Origin: Caldilineaceae bacterium
GTDB lineage: Bacteria; Chloroflexota; Anaerolineae; Caldilineales; Caldilineaceae
Assembly (NCBI GenBank): GCA_019637685.1
Contig: JAHBVF010000006.1
Span: forward strand, 124,001 to 188,000
Direction of reading: 5' to 3'
DNA: 64,000 nt
Positions 1-10,299 of this stretch are shown in pieces. The notes below the pieces were generated by a model. That model was not told where the DNA came from and made no database searches. It worked only from the letters and a program-made list of their open reading frames with translations. The first letter of the stretch is position 1; each line of letters opens with the position of its first letter. The translations under genes and the position numbers were made by a program.

Positions 1-2
1 CG

Positions 3-1163
3 GTGGATGCCGGGCTGACTGTCGAACGCCCGGAGACCGTCACCGTGCGGGTGATCGTCGCCCTGCCTGTGGAGCCGTGGGTGCGCGCCGCGGCCGAACG
101 TTTCAACGCGGCCAACAAACAGGTGGAGGGCAGCCAGGTCCAGGTCGAGATTATCGCCATGGACGGCCTGACCGCGCTGGGCCGCTGGGACCGCAACGAC
201 TTCGGCGCGCTGCCCGCGGGCACCACGCCGGACCAGATCACCGAAGCCGAGCAGGCTGGGCTGGCAAACTTCCCCACGGCCTGGATTCCCGACAGCCGCT
301 ATCTGGTGGAGCTGGCCAACGCCTCCTACAAAGAGCGGCTGGGCCGGGATGTCTTCCTGACCGACGGCCAATACCGGGCGCGGCCCATCGCTATCAGCCT
401 CTTCACCTGGGGTATCTACGCCAGCCGGGCCGATGTTCTGCAAAAATCTCTGGGCGAAGTCAGTTGGGAGACCATTCACCAGGCGGCCACAACCGCCGGC
501 GGCTGGCCCGAACTGGGCGGCGATCCGGCCTGGGGCTTCTTCAAACTGGCCGTGCCCGATCCCAGCAAAAATGTGGGCGGGCTGGCCGCGATGATTGCCG
601 CCGCGGGCGAGTATTACGGGCGCACGGACATCAGCGTGGAAGATGTAACCAATCCCGAATTCCAGAAATGGCTGGGCGAACTGATGGGCGCGGTGACGAA
701 TATCAGCGGCGGCAGCGCCTATACCGCCGAGGACTTCGCCCTCTTTGGCTACAGCGTGGGCGACGGCGGCCAACTATTGGAGAGCGACCTGCTGCAAAAT
801 ATGCAGGGCGTCCTCACCCGCTGGGAAGACCCGCTGGTCATCCGCTACCCGGAGTTCGTCACCTGGTTTGATTTTCCTTTTACCGTTTGGGTGGGGCCAG
901 AGACCAGTGCCCTGGAGAAGAACGCGGCCCTGGAGTTCCAGCGCTATCTGCTCAGCGAACCCGAACAGGCCGCGGCCCTGGCATCTGGCCTGCGCCCGGC
1001 CAACCCGGACGTGGCCGTGACCGCCAGCGACGACAGCCTTTTTGTCAAATGGGCGGATCAGGGCGTGCAGCAGGTGGTGCCCCGCACAACGGCCATGCGC
1101 AGCCCCAATCGGGATGTATTGTTGGCGCTGTTGCGCTGGTACGAACTCAATGTGACGAAATAG
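3..1163 (+). CDS. Extracellular solute-binding-like protein, 5' end cut by window edge
   Basis: The frame is open from the window edge, so the N-terminus (and any signal peptide) is missing and the true start lies upstream. The visible 386 residues have the alpha/beta pattern of an ABC-type substrate-binding protein: an opening strand with VTVRVIVALPVEPWV, a helix with AAERFNAANK, and a late segment FPFTVWVGPETSALEKNAALEFQRYLLS resembling the hinge and C-terminal lobe of family 1 solute-binding proteins. No permease or ATPase is nearby. It lies 13 bp upstream of the vWA-fused solute-binding gene, whose middle part has the same architecture (late 'RAFGEFLLSSESQRAFLAAGYRP' against 'LEFQRYLLSEPEQAAALASGLRP' here), so the two are probably paralogues in one operon. 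The sugar or peptide ligand cannot be told. Confidence 0.7.
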   Translation: MDAGLTVERPETVTVRVIVALPVEPWVRAAAERFNAANKQVEGSQVQVEIIAMDGLTALGRWDRNDFGALPAGTTPDQITEAEQAGLANFPTAWIPDSRYLVELANASYKERLGRDVFLTDGQYRARPIAISLFTWGIYASRADVLQKSLGEVSWETIHQAATTAGGWPELGGDPAWGFFKLAVPDPSKNVGGLAAMIAAAGEYYGRTDISVEDVTNPEFQKWLGELMGAVTNISGGSAYTAEDFALFGYSVGDGGQLLESDLLQNMQGVLTRWEDPLVIRYPEFVTWFDFPFTVWVGPETSALEKNAALEFQRYLLSEPEQAAALASGLRPANPDVAVTASDDSLFVKWADQGVQQVVPRTTAMRSPNRDVLLALLRWYELNVTK

Positions 1164-1176
1164 GGGAGGAAGCCAG

Positions 1177-2964
1177 ATGAGCCGATCTTCCCAGAATAGA
1201 CGCAACAAAAAGGGCGGGCAGAAGACAGGCCAACGCCGTTCCTGGCTGATTATTGGGCTGGTCTTTGCCCTGCTCTTTGCGGGCTGCGCGGTGACTTCCG
1301 TGCTGGTCGGGCGGCAGGTGTTGGACGCGGTTTTCCAGCGGGAGGCAATCACAGAAAACGCGGCAGCCTACACTTGGGCCGCGGACAGCGCCGAATTGAC
1401 CGTCGCGGTTTCACCGGTGCTGGCCCCGATTCTGGCCCAGCGGGTGGAAGCCTTCAACAGTCTCTCCCAGCGCACAACCGACGGCCAGTCAATGCGGGTT
1501 TTGCTGACCGAACTTGCGCCGGAAAAAATGGTGGAGATGAGTCTGGGCCAGCCCCCCTTCCAGGCCCTCGTCCCGGACAGCTCGCTCTGGCTCAATCAGA
1601 TTGACCAGCGCTGGGCCACGAACAATCGGGCGGACAATCCAGCAGAGAGCGGCGGCATCGCGCCCCGGCGAGTGGGCGATCCGACCCGCTTTGCCATCAG
1701 CCCGATTGTGCTGGCGGCCTGGGAAGATACGGCCCGCGGCCTGGGCTGGCCCGATGCGCCGGTGGGCTGGGCGGAAATCCAGCGCAAAGCCATCAGCGAC
1801 CCCAACTTCAAATGGAACCACCCCAACACCCAGCACGCCACCGGTCTGCTGGCGACGCTGGCCGAGTTCTACGCGGGCGCGGGGCTGACCCGTGGCCTGA
1901 CCGCGGAGATTGCCAACCAGCAGTCGGTGCTGGACTACGTGCGGGATGTGGAAGCAACCGTGCGCTTCTACGGCGAAGGCGAGGATGTGATCGTCCAGCG
2001 ACTGGAGCAGGAGGGGCGGGGCTTTCTCGACGCGTTTGTGGCCCAGGAGCAGACAGTCATCCGCTGGAACAGCAGCCACGGCAGCGGGGAGCGGCTGATC
2101 GCCCTTTACCCCAAAGAGGGGACCCTGTGGACGGATCACCCCTTGGCTCTGCTGGAATTGGGCGGGCAGGACGAAACAGCCGTGACCGACAACCAGCGGC
2201 GCACCTTTCGGGCCTTTGGCGAGTTTCTGCTGAGCAGCGAAAGCCAGCGCGCGTTTTTGGCCGCGGGCTATCGTCCTGCCGACGTGGACATCGATCTGGC
2301 CGCGGCGGGCAGCCCCTTTGCTGGCACAGACGCGGTGGACCCCAGCCAGCCCAAAACGACATTGCAGATTCCCTCCGCGGCAGTGGTAGAGGTGGTGCAG
2401 AACGTCTGGTATTACACCAAACGGCCCACAAATGTCTATCTGGTGGTGGACACCAGCGGGTCGATGGCGGGCGAAAAGATGGACCGCACGCGGACGGCCC
2501 TGCAATCCTTCGTCTCTCAGATTCAGGGCGACCGGGACAAAGTGGGAATTGTAGAATTCGGATCGGACATCAAACACTTTGAGCCGCTGCGTGGCCTGAG
2601 CGGCGAAGGCCGCGCTCAAATGCTGGACATCATCGCGGGGATGGAGGCCGACGGCTACACCGCCCTGCTCGACGCTGTGTGGCAAGCTCAGGACGATCTG
2701 CAAACCGTGGCTGATGCCGACGCCATCAACGCGATTGTGGTGATGACCGACGGCCAGGAGAACGACAGCTATCGGGATATGGCCGATCTGCGCCGCTCCT
2801 TTGAAAACAGCCGCACACCGGTTGTGGTCTTCACTATCGCCTTTGGCAACGACGCCGACGACAGTCTGCTGCAAGAGTTGGCCCGCATCGGCGGCGGCCA
2901 GTTCCGCCGGGCGGATGAGACGGATATTGAGGAATTGTACCGGATTCTATCGACGTATTTTTAG
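1177..2964 (+). CDS. Membrane-anchored solute-binding domain fused to von Willebrand factor A domain
   Basis: 595 residues. The basic N-terminus is followed by one membrane segment (about residues 22-45), then a solute-binding-like domain (about 60-395) and a C-terminal vWA domain (about 410-595). The MIDAS metal site looks complete: DTSGS (residues about 425-429), the Thr of GYTALL, and Asp of MTDGQEN. The vWA domain should bind a divalent cation and a protein partner outside the cell. It follows the paralogous solute-binding gene by 13 bp with GGGAGG upstream of the ATG. The stop codon TAG directly abuts an octamer-repeat hairpin. Fusions of this kind suggest surface sensing or adhesion rather than transport, but this is inference. 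Confidence 0.8.
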   Translation: MSRSSQNRRNKKGGQKTGQRRSWLIIGLVFALLFAGCAVTSVLVGRQVLDAVFQREAITENAAAYTWAADSAELTVAVSPVLAPILAQRVEAFNSLSQRTTDGQSMRVLLTELAPEKMVEMSLGQPPFQALVPDSSLWLNQIDQRWATNNRADNPAESGGIAPRRVGDPTRFAISPIVLAAWEDTARGLGWPDAPVGWAEIQRKAISDPNFKWNHPNTQHATGLLATLAEFYAGAGLTRGLTAEIANQQSVLDYVRDVEATVRFYGEGEDVIVQRLEQEGRGFLDAFVAQEQTVIRWNSSHGSGERLIALYPKEGTLWTDHPLALLELGGQDETAVTDNQRRTFRAFGEFLLSSESQRAFLAAGYRPADVDIDLAAAGSPFAGTDAVDPSQPKTTLQIPSAAVVEVVQNVWYYTKRPTNVYLVVDTSGSMAGEKMDRTRTALQSFVSQIQGDRDKVGIVEFGSDIKHFEPLRGLSGEGRAQMLDIIAGMEADGYTALLDAVWQAQDDLQTVADADAINAIVVMTDGQENDSYRDMADLRRSFENSRTPVVVFTIAFGNDADDSLLQELARIGGGQFRRADETDIEELYRILSTYF

Positions 2965-3040
2965 GTGATTGGTTGATTGGTTGATTAGGGAAAATAGACC
3001 AGTCAACCGATCGACCAGTCAACCAATCAACCAGTGAACT
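2965..3040. repeat. Octanucleotide-repeat inverted element (copy 1)
   Basis: Immediately after the TAG stop there are octamers of the type TTGATTGG, followed after a short spacer by complementary octamers CCAGTCAA, CCGATCGA, CCAATCAA and CCAGTGAA. The two halves can pair into an imperfect hairpin and may terminate transcription of the upstream operon. Similar elements lie at 12864-12917 and 62971-63055. Confidence 0.75.
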
Positions 3041-3046
3041 AAACTT

Positions 3047-3871
3047 ATGCCAAGCACACGTTCACAACTCCAAAAAGAAGCCCAATCCCTTCTGCTCCAA
3101 TACGCCTTCTTCCGCTGGGAGAATGCGGTTGTCATCGCGGGGGCGCTGCTGCTGACAGTTCTCTACCGGCGGCCTATTCCGGGCTGGCCGGCCTGGGGTT
3201 GGCTGCTGCTGGGTGCAATTGGCGTGGCCGTCATCCTCTATTCCAGTCTGACCGATGCCGATGCCAATGCCAAAATTCTCGTTGATCTCATGCAGCAGGA
3301 GTTCAACGCCAAAGCAATTCGGGACGAGAAGTTGCGCCAGGATGTGGAAAAAGGGATGGAATATCAGCGGCGCATTGAGGAGCAGATTCAGAGCCAGCGC
3401 CCGGGCATCCTGCGCGACCGGCTGGAAGACACAGCCGGCCAGCTCACCGATTGGGTGGCAAATATCTTTGCCCTGGCCAAACGGCTGGACGCCTACAAGC
3501 AGGACAGTCTGCTGGCGCGGGAGCGGGCCGCGGTCCCCAAGGAATTGGAGACGATGGAAGCCCAGCTAAAGTTGGAGGGCAACGAGCAGATTCGCGGCCA
3601 GATGACCCAGGTGGTGGCGGGCAAACGCGCCCAGTTGGAAGCGTTGCAGGCCCTGCACAACCGGATGCACCAGGCCCAGTTGCAGATGGACCAGAGCCTG
3701 ACCGCGCTGGCAACGGTCTACAGCCAGGTGCGGCTGGTGGACGCCCAGGATATCGCCAGCGGCCAGACCGAACGTCTGCGCGCCGACATTCAGGAGCAGG
3801 TCAACCGGCTCAACGATCTGGTGGCGAGCATCAACGATGTGTACAACTACCAGACCGAGGGGTTGGGGTAG
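3047..3871 (+). CDS. Membrane protein with long coiled coil, function unknown
   Basis: 274 residues. Two hydrophobic segments near residues 24-41 and 45-66 (VVIAGALLLTVLYRR; WGWLLLGAIGVAVILYSSL) suggest a membrane hairpin. The rest, about 75-274, is charged and helical with heptad-like spacing and should form a coiled coil. I do not recognise a named family. It follows the vWA gene across a repeat element and could be its intracellular partner. The stop TAG is shared with the first bases of a palindromic repeat. Confidence 0.7.
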   Translation: MPSTRSQLQKEAQSLLLQYAFFRWENAVVIAGALLLTVLYRRPIPGWPAWGWLLLGAIGVAVILYSSLTDADANAKILVDLMQQEFNAKAIRDEKLRQDVEKGMEYQRRIEEQIQSQRPGILRDRLEDTAGQLTDWVANIFALAKRLDAYKQDSLLARERAAVPKELETMEAQLKLEGNEQIRGQMTQVVAGKRAQLEALQALHNRMHQAQLQMDQSLTALATVYSQVRLVDAQDIASGQTERLRADIQEQVNRLNDLVASINDVYNYQTEGLG

Positions 3872-3903
3872 AAGTTCGACTTTTTCCAGAAGTCGAACTT
3901 CTG
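3869..3903. repeat. Palindromic repeat TAGAAGTTCGACTT...AAGTCGAACTTCT (copy 1)
   Basis: Perfect 13-bp arms AGAAGTTCGACTT (3870-3882) and AAGTCGAACTTCT (3890-3902) around a 7-base loop. The first bases are the stop codon of the upstream gene. A second copy with slightly longer arms is at 33229-33262. It can act as a terminator-like hairpin before the toxin-antitoxin pair. Confidence 0.8.
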
Positions 3904-3922
3904 ATTCAAGGAGGGAAGAGCG

Positions 3923-4279
3923 ATGACACTCACAATTTCGTTGCCTATCGAAGTACAAGAAAAATTGGAAAAGCGGGCCAAAGCGGTCAAGTGGTCTGTC
4001 GAGGAGATGGCGACCCATTTGCTGAACGAGGCATTATCAGTAACGCCCAAACCGGGTCAGGATGAATTAACGCCAGAAGATGTAATAGCACGCATTCTAG
4101 CGTCCCCTGCCAAACCACAAAACGTCCGCCCCGCCGTCGGCTCGCTTTCGGAGGCTCTGCGGGAAGGTAGAACAGACTATACCTTCGATTTAGACGAATG
4201 GACGAAAGAATGGGCTATTGTGGAAGCAGAAATGAAGGCTATCGAACAGGCAGATATGCTTGCAGATGAGATGGAATAG
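3923..4279 (+). CDS. VapB-like antitoxin of a PIN-domain toxin-antitoxin pair
   Basis: 118 residues with an excellent ribosome binding site (AAGGAGGG, 7 nt before the ATG). The N-terminus MTLTISLPIEVQEKLEKRA is a beta strand followed by a helix as in ribbon-helix-helix DNA-binding antitoxins. The acidic C-terminal half (about 85-118) would wrap the toxin. The stop lies 4 nt before the chosen start of the PIN-domain gene. Known family behaviour: such antitoxins repress their own operon and neutralise the RNase. The exact antitoxin family is not certain. Confidence 0.7.
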   Translation: MTLTISLPIEVQEKLEKRAKAVKWSVEEMATHLLNEALSVTPKPGQDELTPEDVIARILASPAKPQNVRPAVGSLSEALREGRTDYTFDLDEWTKEWAIVEAEMKAIEQADMLADEME

Positions 4280-4283
4280 AAGT

Positions 4284-4688
4284 GTGGCGCGCTATTTACT
4301 CGACACAAACCACCTGTCCCCGCTAGTCACGATTAGCCACCCGTTGCGTGACCTCATACTCACGCGACACGCTGCCGGAGATGAGTTTTTCGTCTGTGTC
4401 CCCGTCCTCATTGAGACGATCTTCGGGTTCAGTATTTTGCCACGCGGCAGAAGCAATCGCGCCGAGTGGGAACGGCTGAAGTGGCGATTTCCGTGCGTCT
4501 ATCTTGACGAAGAGGATGCCGAAGCCGCAGCAGATATCCGGATAACATTGCGGGCGCAAGGGAAGCAGTTGGCGTCTATAGATGCGTCTATCGCTGTAGC
4601 CACGTTGGTTCACCGGCTAACTCTGCTCACAAAGGATCGGGATTTTCGGGCTGTGCCCCAACTACAGACAGAAAACTGGCTGGCATAA
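4284..4688 (+). CDS. PIN-domain ribonuclease toxin (VapC-like)
   Basis: About 134 residues from a GTG start (GGAA 7 nt upstream). An ATG at 4266 or TTG at 4260 would add a few residues and overlap the antitoxin. The acidic residues of the PIN active site are visible: Asp of YLLDTNHLSPL near the N-terminus, Glu of LIETIFG, Asp of SIDASIAVA and Asp of LLTKDRDF near the C-terminus. The family cleaves RNA with Mg2+ and is held inactive by the cognate antitoxin encoded just upstream. The catalytic set is complete, so the toxin is predicted active. Confidence 0.82.
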   Translation: MARYLLDTNHLSPLVTISHPLRDLILTRHAAGDEFFVCVPVLIETIFGFSILPRGRSNRAEWERLKWRFPCVYLDEEDAEAAADIRITLRAQGKQLASIDASIAVATLVHRLTLLTKDRDFRAVPQLQTENWLA

Positions 4689-4702
4689 AAATGGAAAGTG
4701 GC

Positions 4703-5854
<1,152 letters not shown>

Positions 5855-6435
5855 AGAGGACAGCAGCTGCGGCTGATTTCTCGCTCCACCACACTACGCA
5901 TTCCGCCCGTCTTTAAGCACGGGCCGCCGCCATCACAGCCCCGTTATCGGCCTGCATCCCATTGGCCGCGCCCACTTCCCGCACCAGTTTGGCCACGCGT
6001 TGGGCCTGGCAATATACTCCCTTGAGATTCTCCGGTGTATCCCCTGCATTGTGCAGTCTACGATCTTCTTCGGTGTCCACGTCTCTTGCAGGCAACGGAC
6101 CTTTCGTGCGGTTGATCCCCCCTTTCATACCCATTACAGACTCCGGCATAATAAGCATAAGAAGCAGAGCAGTACAATAGATATTGCTGGACGGATGGCT
6201 GGTTGGCATCCCAAACGTCTTCCAAAAAATTGTAAGTTGCTCGGCAACACCCGGAGCCAATCCGTGCATTCCACAACAATCATCGGGCAAATTGGGATGA
6301 ATGACTCAATCCATTTCTTGTCATAAGCCATTACAATGAGGAAATGGATCGCCCAGGCGCGGAGGGATACTTCCGGCCCGGTGGACGGCACAAACGGCAT
6401 CAAACCTTTAGACGGCACGATGAAAGGAAATACAA
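5855..6435. other. 581-bp gap with no intact gene; contains a possible M28 peptidase remnant
   Basis: No convincing intact reading frame on either strand. The left half on the minus strand encodes a short stretch resembling the end of an M28 peptidase (listed separately). The right half, about 6130-6420, shows nothing recognisable beyond weak A+T-rich sequence before the next start. Confidence 0.5.
5913..6100 (-). pseudogene. Possible remnant of an M28-type peptidase C-terminus
   Basis: A minus-strand frame encodes LHNAGDTPENLKG followed by QRVAKLVREVG and a stop at 5913. This resembles the last Zn-ligand region of M28 aminopeptidases, which have a Y/H-H-N/T-x-G-D-T/R element followed by a helix with A-R-x-A/L. 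The intact M28 protein at 23686-26235 has [13 protein letters not shown] followed by [15 protein letters not shown]. Nothing upstream in this frame looks like the rest of the enzyme, so a decayed gene is inferred. The similarity is short and could be chance. Confidence 0.35.
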
Positions 6436-8187
6436 ATGGAGAATGGTGGAACCGAAATGGTCAATAAAAGGTCGCGGAAGGAGGGCGGCCATACCATCGC
6501 GACCCTCATTGTTCTTCTGCTGGCCGCGCTGGCGATTGTCTTTGCGCTGACCAGAACGGGCAACGCGGCAAACACGCAAGACAGGCTTTTCGACTCACCA
6601 CCAGCTTCGCCCATCAAAAGCCCAACGCCTACGCCAACGCCCACCGCAACCGTCTCGCCTTTGCCTTCGCCCACACCTCTGGTGGCAGAGATCAGCCCCA
6701 GCACCGGTGTGGTTAATTTGCCCCACCAGGTGAACATCTATGGCAAACATTTCCATCCCAATGCAGTTGTGCGCATTGCCTGGGAGAGCCACGGGCGATC
6801 CAGCCGCCTGGCAGATACACCGGGCTATATCGAGCTAGCCACTTCCTATGTGAACGCACAGCATCTGATCGCCAAGGTTCCGTCGGATATCGCCAAAGGG
6901 CTGTACGGGGTTTTTGTGATGAACCCGGACCATCAGCGCTCGGAGACGCTTCACGCAGCCTATGAAGCGGCCAGCTCCAATCCCCAGGACACTGACGACC
7001 TCAAGTCCCGCGGGGAGAACCTGTGGACAACGCCGAATTCACCCGCGGCGGGTGTATCAGTCTCCATCGGTTTGACAGTCTATCGGGTTGGCGGGGTCAG
7101 CGGTCTGCCTCCCTTCGCGGTCGATTTTTACGAAGATTCGGTCATACCGGCCAATCGCATCGGCCGGGGATTTGTCACCGGGATCAGCCCGGACAGCAGC
7201 GCGTCCACATCTGCGGTGGCCTGGACACCCCAGACCCACGGCCAGGTCAAGCTAATCGCTGTGATTGATCCCGAAGGCCAGGTCACAGAGAGCAATGAAG
7301 AGAACAATCGGATCAGACGCACAGTGGACGTTCGCTATATCGCACCGGAGGACAGCACCCCGCCCTTAGCCCAGCGGCTGCTTGTCAATGGCGGCGAGAA
7401 CCGAGTGTCGGACCCGAATGTCACACTGAGTATCGAAGCCACTGATCCTGCTCCCAACCCGACGGGGGTTTCCCGGAGCTATTACGTCGAGCTTCACTGG
7501 GCCAGTGGGATCGGTGTGGGCGGTGCCTGGATTCCGGTAAAGTGGACAAGTTGGATCAGCTTTGGCGATCAGCCCCACCCCTACGAATTGATGCCCAACA
7601 GCGGTCTGCGCTATTTGCAGGGCTGGGTGGCCGACGGCGCGGGCAACATTTCGGCAAAACCAGCGATCCGACAGGTGAATTACGTCCCGGCCACGGACAC
7701 ATTGCTGGAAGGAGAAGTACGAGTCTATCGCCAGGCAACCCTGGCAGGGCAGTGTCTGCGGGTGCGTGTCGAGCCAGCCGGTTCGAGAATGGACCCGGAT
7801 TTATATGTGTGGCCGCCCAACTATACAGCGGGCGATGCCCCGGCTGGTTATAGCATTTTGGAAGCCGGACAAACCGATGAAGTAGTCATCCAACCCACAA
7901 ACGCGGGCGTCTATCAAATCGAAATTGTCGCTTTCACCGACGCCACCTACAGCCAAACCATTGAAGTCTTGGAGAGTTGCCCCACAGTCCGGGGAAATAG
8001 CCCAGCGGCACCAGCGGACAAACAGCCACGCGCAGAACCTTCCATTCCGGTAGCGGATGTGCCAGTGGGGACAGAGACAGCGCCGGAGACCTTCCGGCAG
8101 TATCTCAACTTCCTTAGCCTGGCCGCGCGGGAGACACAGAGCGCGGCTGTGCTCAAAAGCATATTCTTGCCATCGCTGCACCGCTAG
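6436..8187 (+). CDS. Secreted or anchored protein with IPT/TIG-like and CARDB-like domains
   Basis: 583 residues. AAAGGAAA precedes the ATG by a few bases. A charged N-terminus and one hydrophobic segment (about 18-38) form a signal anchor, then comes a Pro/Thr linker (SPTPTPTPTATVSPLPSPTP). About 82-165 looks like an IPT/TIG immunoglobulin-like fold (ISPSTGVVNLPHQVNIYGKHF). About 200-295 fits CARDB, with VIDPEGQVTESNEENNR as its typical last strand and turn. The remaining 290 residues look like further extracellular beta domains. The protein ends in IFLPSLHR, one of several similar C-termini in this window. A strong bidirectional hairpin follows. Confidence 0.75.
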   Translation: MENGGTEMVNKRSRKEGGHTIATLIVLLLAALAIVFALTRTGNAANTQDRLFDSPPASPIKSPTPTPTPTATVSPLPSPTPLVAEISPSTGVVNLPHQVNIYGKHFHPNAVVRIAWESHGRSSRLADTPGYIELATSYVNAQHLIAKVPSDIAKGLYGVFVMNPDHQRSETLHAAYEAASSNPQDTDDLKSRGENLWTTPNSPAAGVSVSIGLTVYRVGGVSGLPPFAVDFYEDSVIPANRIGRGFVTGISPDSSASTSAVAWTPQTHGQVKLIAVIDPEGQVTESNEENNRIRRTVDVRYIAPEDSTPPLAQRLLVNGGENRVSDPNVTLSIEATDPAPNPTGVSRSYYVELHWASGIGVGGAWIPVKWTSWISFGDQPHPYELMPNSGLRYLQGWVADGAGNISAKPAIRQVNYVPATDTLLEGEVRVYRQATLAGQCLRVRVEPAGSRMDPDLYVWPPNYTAGDAPAGYSILEAGQTDEVVIQPTNAGVYQIEIVAFTDATYSQTIEVLESCPTVRGNSPAAPADKQPRAEPSIPVADVPVGTETAPETFRQYLNFLSLAARETQSAAVLKSIFLPSLHR

Positions 8188-8217
8188 AAGGCCAACTACT
8201 GGCAGCGTTGAAGGTGT

Positions 8218-8264
8218 AAAGAAAACGGCAGAGGCGACTGAGAGTCGCCTCTGCCGTTTTCTTT
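8218..8264. terminator. Long perfect hairpin, probable bidirectional terminator
   Basis: Arms of 22 bp (8218-8239 and 8243-8264) with a 3-base loop GAG. The stem runs AAAGAAAACGGCAGAGGCG and its complement and ends in TTTTCTTT, so it reads as a terminator on both strands. It lies between convergent genes. Confidence 0.9.
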
Positions 8265-8277
8265 GTTTCCGCTCCTG

Positions 8278-9354
8278 CTACTTGCCGGATGCCAGATAAT
8301 GGACAGCGCTCTGGTTTCGCAGCCGCTCGGCCGCCTGCTCCGCGGTGATATCTCGCTGGGGGGTGGCCAGCAATTCGTAGCCCACCATAAACTTGCGCAC
8401 TGTGGCCGAGCGCAGCAGAGGTGGATAAAAATGGGCGTGCAATTGCCAGTGGGGATAGCGTCCACCGTCTGTGGGTTGGCCGTGCCAGCCCATCGAGTAG
8501 GGGAAGCTGGTCTCGAAGAGGTTGTCGTAGCGAATCAGCAACTGTTTCAGAACACCGGCCAAACCATCCCGCTGGGCATCGGTCAACGCCTGCATATCCA
8601 GGACGTGGCTGCGGGGCAGCACAATCGTCTCGAAGGGCCAGACAGCCCAATAGGGAACCAGCGCCACCCATTCCCGATTCTCCCACACAATCCGCTCGCC
8701 AGCCTCCAACTCTGCCTGCAAATAGTCAAGCAACAGGGGCCGGTTGTGCCGCTCAAAATAGAGGCGCTGTTCCCGATCTTCCCGCGCTGGCTCCGTAGGA
8801 ACCCGCCGATTGGCCCACACCTGGCCGTGGGGATGGGGGTTGGAACTGCCCATCATTGCGCCGCGATTCTCAAAAAGCTGCACATAGCCCACATCAGGCC
8901 GCCCGCCCAGTTCCACCACCTGCTCCGCCCACACATCCACCACCCGGCGAATATCCGATTCCTCCATTTGGGCCAGCGTCAGATCGTGCCTGGGGCTGAA
9001 GCAGATGACACGGCACGTGCCAGTCTCGGCTTCGGCCTGGAAAAAGTACCCCTGGCTGATGTCGTGGGCAGGCGAATCGGCCAACAGGGCAGCAAAGTCG
9101 TTGGTAAAGACGAAGGTGGAGTCGTACGCTGGATTCACCAGACCGCCGGCCCGCTCGTTGCCAGGGCAGAGATAGCACGCCGGATCGTGGGCAGGCAAGT
9201 TCACCTGGACCGTGCGCTCCACCTGTCCTTGCCAGGGACGTTTGGTGCGGTGGGGCGAGACGAGAACCCAATCGCCATTGAGCAGATTGCGTCGGCGATG
9301 GGGATGTTCGGCAGGATCGAACGGGATGAGCGGAAGAGCGGATGCGTGGGTCAT
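8278..9354 (-). CDS. galT: Galactose-1-phosphate uridylyltransferase
   Basis: 358 residues, usual length for the family. It transfers UMP between UDP-glucose and galactose 1-phosphate in the Leloir pathway, in the cytoplasm. The HIT-type active site is present as NPHPHGQVW; His174-Pro-His176 contains the nucleophile histidine (second His). A Zn-type cysteine pair is seen in CYLCPGN. The N-terminus [22 protein letters not shown] is typical. The downstream partner in an operon is the ROK kinase gene, which ends 32 bp before this start, and the radical SAM gene lies before that. No galK or galE is adjacent. Confidence 0.95.
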   Translation of the reverse strand: MTHASALPLIPFDPAEHPHRRRNLLNGDWVLVSPHRTKRPWQGQVERTVQVNLPAHDPACYLCPGNERAGGLVNPAYDSTFVFTNDFAALLADSPAHDISQGYFFQAEAETGTCRVICFSPRHDLTLAQMEESDIRRVVDVWAEQVVELGGRPDVGYVQLFENRGAMMGSSNPHPHGQVWANRRVPTEPAREDREQRLYFERHNRPLLLDYLQAELEAGERIVWENREWVALVPYWAVWPFETIVLPRSHVLDMQALTDAQRDGLAGVLKQLLIRYDNLFETSFPYSMGWHGQPTDGGRYPHWQLHAHFYPPLLRSATVRKFMVGYELLATPQRDITAEQAAERLRNQSAVHYLASGK

Positions 9355-9386
9355 CGATTTGGGCCTGGGTTAAGGGTTGGGATTGG

Positions 9387-10292
9387 TTAGGACGATTGGG
9401 CAAGCGCGTTCTGGGCCAAGGCAATCGAACCCAATACCCCGGCCTGGTTGCCCAAAGTGGGCGGCACAATATACTCGGCAATCCCCGCGTCCATCTCTGG
9501 CATCTGAATATACCCCTTCAACTGGTGGCGTATCTCCCGGTGAATCAGCGGGAAGAGGTGGCGCGATTCCATCACACCGCCGCCCAGAATAATGCGCTGG
9601 GGCGAAACGACTGTGATGATATTCACCAGCCCTGCGGCCAAATAATGGGCTTCCAGCAGCCAGGCTTCGTGCTCCGGCGGGAAAGTCTCGCCGGGTTGCT
9701 GCCAACGGGCTTCCAGCGCAGGTCCGTTGGCCAGCCCCTCCAGGCAATCCCCGTGAAAAGGACACACACCGGGGAAGGGGTCCCGCTCCCAGTCGTGGGG
9801 CACATACATATGGCCCATTTCCGGGTGCATCAGCCCGTGCATCATTTTGCCATTGGCCATACCACCGCCGCCGATTCCCGTGCCGACGGTCAAATAGACG
9901 AATGTGTCCAGACCCTGCGCCGCGCCCCAGCGCTGCTCGCCCAGCGCCGCGCCGTTGACATCCGTGTCAAAGCCAACAGGCACGTGGAAATGTTCCTGCA
10001 CCATTGCCACAACCGGCGCGTGCTGCCAGGACAGTTTGGGGGTTGTGGTGATGTGCCCATAGGTTGCCGAATGGGGGTGGGGGTCAATCGGACCAAAAGT
10101 GGAGATGCCGATGGCAGACAGTGGGCCGTGAATCTGCGCCTGCGCCTGCAAGAAAGCAACGGCCTGGGCCATTGTTTCCGCGGGTGTCGTTGTGGGGAAA
10201 CGGCTTTCGGCCCGGATGTCACCCGGCCCTGTGCCCACTGCGCAGACAAATTTTGTGCCACCTGCTTCGATTGCGCCAAAAAGTTGTGACAT
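9387..10292 (-). CDS. ROK-family sugar kinase (fructokinase-like)
   Basis: 301 residues from the ATG at 10292, which begins directly with the ATP-binding strand [21 protein letters not shown] longer frame upstream only reads through the radical SAM gene. ROK features: the phosphate-binding EAGGTK, the ADP-ribose region VGTGIGGGG (about 125-135), the catalytic Asp of [13 protein letters not shown], and the Cys/His zinc motif [12 protein letters not shown]. The composition is closest to the ROK fructokinases of the YdhR/GmuE type, which phosphorylate fructose or mannose. The substrate is not proven by sequence. It is 7 bp after the radical SAM gene and 32 bp before galT, so the three form one operon. 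Confidence 0.88.
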   Translation of the reverse strand: MSQLFGAIEAGGTKFVCAVGTGPGDIRAESRFPTTTPAETMAQAVAFLQAQAQIHGPLSAIGISTFGPIDPHPHSATYGHITTTPKLSWQHAPVVAMVQEHFHVPVGFDTDVNGAALGEQRWGAAQGLDTFVYLTVGTGIGGGGMANGKMMHGLMHPEMGHMYVPHDWERDPFPGVCPFHGDCLEGLANGPALEARWQQPGETFPPEHEAWLLEAHYLAAGLVNIITVVSPQRIILGGGVMESRHLFPLIHREIRHQLKGYIQMPEMDAGIAEYIVPPTLGNQAGVLGSIALAQNALAQSS

Positions 10293-10299
10293 ACAAGCC

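Noticed and set aside
1489..2874. 461-residue minus-strand frame opposite the vWA gene
   Set aside because: Shadow of the vWA-domain gene; high GC keeps the antisense frame open, and the translation has no recognisable family.
2965..3040. Octamer cluster as a tRNA or structured RNA gene
   Set aside because: Only tandem octamers with mirror complementarity; no cloverleaf, anticodon loop or known RNA signature.
8263..9390. 375-residue plus-strand frame opposite galT
   Set aside because: galT on the minus strand has a complete active site; the opposite frame is an antisense shadow.
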